NCBI GenBank assembly: GCA_002725095.1 | Contig: PBQQ01000014.1 | Location: 46,571-52,493, forward strand | Reading direction: 5' to 3' | DNA: 5,923 nt | From: Gammaproteobacteria bacterium | Lineage (GTDB): Bacteria; Pseudomonadota; Gammaproteobacteria; Pseudomonadales; Azotimanducaceae | Shown: positions 5,122-5,923 of the stretch, in pieces | Layout of the letters: each line of letters begins with the position of its first letter | Position numbering within the stretch: the first letter of the stretch is position 1 | Notes under the pieces: generated by a model | Database searches by the model: none | Told to the model about the DNA's origin: nothing | What the model saw: only the letters and a program-made list of their open reading frames with translations | Made by a program: the position numbers and the translations under genes

Positions 5122-5923
5122 GTGAATAAATCAGCTGTAATCGCGTTAGGTAGTCTCTTGATCCTCTGCGGTTGCGCACCGATAACACCTTTACCACAGC
5201 CGCAAATGCCATCACCACAAAGCCCTAGCAGTTCGTCGGGGGCGCCCTCGAATTCGCAGCCCAGTTCCTCCAGCCCAAGTAGCTCTTCTGGCGGCCCTTC
5301 AAGTCCGAGCAGTTCTTCTGGCGGCCCATCAAGCTCTTCGCCGAGCCCATCTTCTGCTGGACTGCCCTCTAGCGGGTTACCACTGCCAAGCACTCCTGGC
5401 ATGCCATCACCACCCAGCGCGTCGTCCAGCAATGGTTCGCCCACCGCTGAACAAGCGCCTCCTCAAGGCTCTACAGGTCGTTCCGGAAATAGTGAAAGCA
5501 GCGCAGAAGCGACCTCTGCCAGCTCTGCAGAAGGATGGCTAGAAGGCGAACCTGTCGGCAACGACAATTCACAGGGTGAGTGGCAAACCAGCAATCAAAC
5601 CGTCCCTGAAAGTGCCGGTAACAAGCCCTCCAGCGGCACGACCGGCTCGGAAAAAAGCGCCGGTGCCAACAGCGATAACGAGGCAGATTTGGCGCTCACA
5701 GAGGCCTTGGAGGGACTCGACGGCGACATCCTTGCCGAGCGCGCGGTGCTGCGCGAAACCGAGGTCGCCAAGAACGGCGGCAATGGCAACAACCAAATCC
5801 AAGGCGCCGATGATCGTGAAACAGCCTCGGCGAGCGCAACGGTCGCGGCGTCCAGCACTGCCCAGACCGCTCGCGGACGCGCCAATAATCGACCACCACC
5901 GCCGAAACGCGGCGATGATGACG
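5122..5923 (+). CDS. Ser/Pro/Gly-rich lipoprotein, GTG start, 3' end beyond window
   Basis: The frame is open from GTG 5122 to the window edge (267 codons, incomplete). The N-terminus MNKSAVIALGSLLILCGC is a lipoprotein signal with lipobox LCGC and lipidated Cys18; the next residues (Ala-Pro) do not look like an inner-membrane retention signal, so the outer membrane is likely. AGGCGGA (5109-5115) lies 6 nt before the GTG and overlaps the end of the preceding gene. Residues 20-110 are mostly Ser, Pro and Gly and include two copies of PSSSSGGPSS (52-71). Residues 110-188 are polar, rich in Ser, Glu, Asn and Gly. A predicted helix (about 189-213, LALTEALEGLDGDILAERAV) follows, then an Asn/Ala/Thr-rich stretch ending in RPPPPKRGDDD. 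I do not recognise the family. The protein looks largely disordered, as a spacer between a membrane anchor and a domain beyond the window. It likely works with the TPR/TonB-C protein upstream. Confidence 0.78.
   Translation, partial: MNKSAVIALGSLLILCGCAPITPLPQPQMPSPQSPSSSSGAPSNSQPSSSSPSSSSGGPSSPSSSSGGPSSSSPSPSSAGLPSSGLPLPSTPGMPSPPSASSSNGSPTAEQAPPQGSTGRSGNSESSAEATSASSAEGWLEGEPVGNDNSQGEWQTSNQTVPESAGNKPSSGTTGSEKSAGANSDNEADLALTEALEGLDGDILAERAVLRETEVAKNGGNGNNQIQGADDRETASASATVAASSTAQTARGRANNRPPPPKRGDDD
5275..5334 (+). repeat. 30-bp tandem repeat, two copies, encoding PSSSSGGPSS
   Basis: Copies 5275-5304 and 5305-5334 are identical at 25 of 30 bases. All five differences fall at third codon positions and are synonymous, so both encode the same decapeptide. 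A related, less regular Ser/Pro stretch flanks both sides. Separately, the 13-mer ATGCCATCACCAC (encoding MPSP) occurs at 5206-5218 and 5401-5413. Confidence 0.85.

Noticed and set aside
5067..5444. 125-codon minus-strand open frame with PPEELLGLE repeats
   Set aside because: It is antisense to the lipoprotein gene; its apparent repeats are the mirror of the Ser/Pro codons. The plus frame has a lipobox, a ribosome binding site and operon spacing.
5569..5899. Overlapping minus-strand open frames near the right edge
   Set aside because: Three frames overlap one another and the open lipoprotein frame, with Ala/Arg/Ser-rich translations typical of shadow reading in biased sequence.
1..5923. Search by eye for tRNA, rRNA, CRISPR arrays, IS ends, att sites or phage genes
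   Set aside because: No regular repeat-spacer pattern, transposase or integrase motifs, terminal inverted repeats or cloverleaf sequence was seen; nearly all the sequence is accounted for by ordinary genes.

Overview
The window looks like chromosomal DNA from a free-living gammaproteobacterium. The AlaA-type aminotransferase, TusA and the EF-P hydroxylase EpmC all resemble their gammaproteobacterial counterparts. A very Ser/Pro/Gly-rich secreted protein at the right end recalls the polyserine linkers common in marine polysaccharide degraders of the Cellvibrionales, but that order-level placement is an inference from style only. I see no mobile elements, tRNA or rRNA genes, CRISPR array or phage genes.

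Layout. Bases 1-575 (+) hold the 3' half of an alaA-like alanine aminotransferase gene whose start lies outside the window. Converging on it, with 9 bp between the stop codons, is a minus-strand cluster of four genes read from about 3604 down to 585: tusA (sulfur carrier), epmC (EF-P lysine hydroxylase), a short L-2-hydroxyglutarate oxidase-like FAD enzyme, and an ATP-NAD kinase-family protein. All three junctions overlap (4, 8 and 4 nt), so the four are almost certainly co-transcribed and translationally coupled.

Bases 3605-3739 form a divergent control region. It carries an exact extended -10 element on the plus strand just inside or beside the tusA start, two small inverted repeats and a pair of TTGTCGC direct repeats. 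To the right, on the plus strand, are a secreted TPR protein with a TonB-C-like terminal domain (3740-5119) and, 2 bp later, a GTG-started lipoprotein with a long low-complexity region that runs off the right edge (5122-5923+).

How they fit together. TusA (tRNA wobble-uridine thiolation) and EpmC (EF-P maturation) both tune translation. The two downstream enzymes of that operon are FAD- and NAD-linked and look like metabolic or redox housekeeping. The rightward pair is a cell-envelope unit: a periplasmic TPR/TonB-C protein and a probable outer-membrane-anchored, disordered lipoprotein. It is the least characterised part of the window and the best candidate for something new, although nothing here proves a novel system.
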